The position numbers and the translations under genes were made by a program. Below, in pieces: positions 62,304 to 64,000 of a stretch of 64,000 nt of DNA; the stretch's first letter is position 1; each line of letters starts with the position of its first letter. Source of the DNA: Sinorhizobium mexicanum (GTDB lineage: Bacteria; Pseudomonadota; Alphaproteobacteria; Rhizobiales; Rhizobiaceae); contig NZ_CP041238.1 in NCBI RefSeq assembly GCF_013488225.1, positions 3,187,501-3,251,500 of the forward strand, read 5' to 3'. A model generated the notes under the pieces. It saw only the letters and a program-made list of their open reading frames with translations, had not been told where the DNA came from and ran no database searches.

Positions 62304-64000
62304 TCAATGGCTGTCGCGGTCCATTGGGATGCGATCGCCGCGCGCACCCACGAGGAAGTCGAGGTCGGCGCCGGTATCGGCTTGCATGACCGTCTTGATA
62401 TAGAGCCCGCCGTAACCACCCTTGAGCGGCTCGACCGGCGATACCCAGGCCGTACGGCGGCGGGCAAGCTCCTCATCCGAAACGTCGAGATGCAGCGTGC
62501 GGTTCGGGATATCGACTTCGATCAGGTCGCCGTTTTGGACGAGCGCCAAAGGTCCTCCTTCGGCCGCCTCCGGGGCGGTATGGAGGATGACGGTGCCGTA
62601 AGCCGTGCCCGACATGCGCGCGTCCGAAATGCGGATCATGTCCGTGATGCCCTTCTTCAGCACCTTGGGCGGCAGGCCCATGTTGCCGACCTCGGCCATG
62701 CCCGGATAGCCCTTGGGACCGCAATATTTCAGCACCATTATGCAGTTCTCGTCGATGTCGAGATCTTCACGGTTGATGCGCGCGTGATAGTCCTCGATGC
62801 TTTCGAAGACGACGGCGCGGCCCTTGTGCTGCATCAGATGCGGCGATGCGGCCGAAGGCTTCAGCACGGCGCCCCTCGGGGCGAGGTTACCACGCAGAAC
62901 GGCGATGCCGCCGGACTTCGTCAGCGCCTTCTCGCGCGGCAGGATGACGTCTTCGTTGTAGTTGACGACGCCCTTGACGTCGTTCCAGATCGTGTCGCCG
63001 CTCACCGTGATGGCGTCGTTGTGCAGAAGCCCCATCTCGGCCACGGCCTTGATGACGACCGGCAGGCCGCCGGCGTAATAGAATTCCTCCATCAGGTACT
63101 TGCCCGACGGCTGCAGGTTGACGATCGTCGGCACGTCGCGGCCGAGCCGATCCCAATCGTCGAGCGAAAGATCGACGCCGATGCGGCCGGCGAGCGCGAG
63201 CAGGTGCAGGACCGCGTTGGTGGAGCCGCCGACCGCGCCATTGACGCGGATGGCGTTTTCGAAGGCCTGCTTGGTCAGGATGTCGGAAGGCTTCAGGTCT
63301 TCCTTGACCATCTCGACGATACGGCGGCCGGTGAGCTGGGAAATTACCCGGCGACGCGCATCGACGGCGGGGATGGCGGCGTTGCCGGAGAGCGTCATGC
63401 CGAGCGCTTCGGCCATCGACGCCATGGTAGAGGCCGTGCCCATGGTCATGCAGCTTCCGGCCGAACGGGCCATGCCCTGCTCAGCGTCCATGAACTCGTC
63501 CAGCGTCATCTCGCCGGACTTGACCATCTCGGAAAACTGCCAGACCGCGGTCCCGGAACCGACGTCCTTGCCGCGCCACTTGCCGTTGAGCATCGGACCG
63601 CCGGAGACGACAATTGCCGGAATGTCGACGCTCGCCGCCCCCATCAGAAGGCTGGGCGTGGTCTTGTCACAGCCGCCGAGCAGCACAACTCCATCGACCG
63701 GGTTGCCCCGGATCGATTCCTCGACGTCCATGGCCGCGAGATTGCGGAACATCATCGCTGTCGGCCTCAGCGTGCTTTCGCCCGTTGAGAAGACGGGGAA
63801 CTCAACCGGGAAGCCACCCGCCTCGTAGACGCCGCGCTTTACGCGCTCCGCAAGGTCACGCAGATGCGCATTGCAGGGCGTAAGCTCGGACCAGGTATTG
63901 CAAATGCCGATGATCGGCCGACCGTCGAAGGTATCGGCGGGGAGCCCCTGGTTCTTCATCCAGGAGCGATGCATGATGGCATTCTTGCCCGTTCCGCCGA
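62304..64000 (-). CDS. IlvD/Edd-family dehydratase, L-arabinonate dehydratase-like (N-terminus off right edge)
   Basis: About 565 residues are visible. The frame continues past 63974 to the window edge through GGTGKNAIMHRSW, matching the family's GGTSRDVIYHRGW, so an ATG at 63974 is internal. Iron-sulfur/metal cysteines are in NTWSELTPCN, GGCDKTTPS and SCMTMGTAST. Further family blocks are NGAVGGSTNAVLHL, KYCGPKGYPGMAEVGNMGLP and RISDARMSGTAYGT. The sequence resembles sugar-acid dehydratases (for example Rhizobium L-arabinonate dehydratase) more than biosynthetic IlvD. It removes water from an aldonate to give a 2-keto-3-deoxy acid. Confidence 0.88.
   Translation of the reverse strand, partial: GGTGKNAIMHRSWMKNQGLPADTFDGRPIIGICNTWSELTPCNAHLRDLAERVKRGVYEAGGFPVEFPVFSTGESTLRPTAMMFRNLAAMDVEESIRGNPVDGVVLLGGCDKTTPSLLMGAASVDIPAIVVSGGPMLNGKWRGKDVGSGTAVWQFSEMVKSGEMTLDEFMDAEQGMARSAGSCMTMGTASTMASMAEALGMTLSGNAAIPAVDARRRVISQLTGRRIVEMVKEDLKPSDILTKQAFENAIRVNGAVGGSTNAVLHLLALAGRIGVDLSLDDWDRLGRDVPTIVNLQPSGKYLMEEFYYAGGLPVVIKAVAEMGLLHNDAITVSGDTIWNDVKGVVNYNEDVILPREKALTKSGGIAVLRGNLAPRGAVLKPSAASPHLMQHKGRAVVFESIEDYHARINREDLDIDENCIMVLKYCGPKGYPGMAEVGNMGLPPKVLKKGITDMIRISDARMSGTAYGTVILHTAPEAAEGGPLALVQNGDLIEVDIPNRTLHLDVSDEELARRRTAWVSPVEPLKGGYGGLYIKTVMQADTGADLDFLVGARGDRIPMDRDSH

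Noticed and set aside
62307..63788. A 493-codon plus-strand open frame
   Set aside because: It is antisense to the IlvD/Edd dehydratase and has no recognisable domain.
1..64000. tRNA genes, CRISPR arrays, prophage or IS transposases
   Set aside because: I looked for T-arm signatures, regularly spaced repeats, integrase or transposase motifs and saw none, but a dedicated scan was not possible.

Overview
The window reads as a chromosome-like stretch of a rhizobium of the Sinorhizobium/Ensifer group. The evidence is intact homologues of nolR (nodulation regulator), bacA (bacteroid peptide transporter) and choXWV (choline uptake), the bdhA-xdhA-xdhB mixed operon described in S. meliloti, and several ~100-bp two-palindrome intergenic elements of the RIME1 type. 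Coding density is high and the sequence is GC-rich. I saw no tRNA, rRNA, CRISPR array, prophage or intact insertion sequence. Both ends cut genes: formate-tetrahydrofolate ligase on the left and an IlvD/Edd-type sugar-acid dehydratase on the right.

Layout. 1-703: fhs (partial). 794-7579: a tight five-gene minus-strand operon of largely uncharacterised proteins (coiled-coil protein, unknown protein, AAA ATPase, unknown protein, DUF2333 membrane protein). This is the best candidate for an undescribed system. 7.9-12.0 kb: thymidine kinase, then choXWV with an operator-like dyad upstream and a repeat between choX and choW. 12.0-17.6 kb: HugZ-like protein, nolR, omega-amino-acid aminotransferase, adenine deaminase, a membrane protein. 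17.6-20.3 kb: divergent alpha-glucosidase and a PfkB sugar kinase. 20.3-23.2 kb: der, a YfgM-like protein, NnrU family. 23.3-29.5 kb: secreted polysaccharide deacetylase, bacA, MFS transporter, map, an LLM oxidoreductase whose start codon seems to be missing, and a small exported protein. 29.8-31.0 kb: ArsR/SRPBCC/membrane-protein module. 31.2-38.0 kb: glpK, and divergently bdhA-xdhA-xdhB. 38.0-46.6 kb: DUF1127 protein, LysR regulator, and the purine/ureide catabolic block (puuD-guaD on plus, puuE-uraD-allA-uraH on minus) with an lldD-type enzyme between. 46.9-50.1 kb: glycosyltransferase and a divergently split MnmC (oxidoreductase and methyltransferase as separate genes). 50.2-58.7 kb: MttB-family methyltransferase, host-attachment family protein, WYL regulator, AlkC-like protein, DEAD-box helicase, isochorismatase, EamA transporter, GyrI-like protein. 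58.9-62.1 kb: ATP-grasp / alpha-E / transglutaminase trio.

Functionally, the right-centre of the window can turn adenine, guanine, (hypo)xanthine and urate into glyoxylate plus ammonia and urea, apart from allantoicase, which I do not find here. 3-Hydroxybutyrate and glycerol use lie beside it. Choline uptake, BacA and NolR tie the region to osmoprotection and symbiosis.
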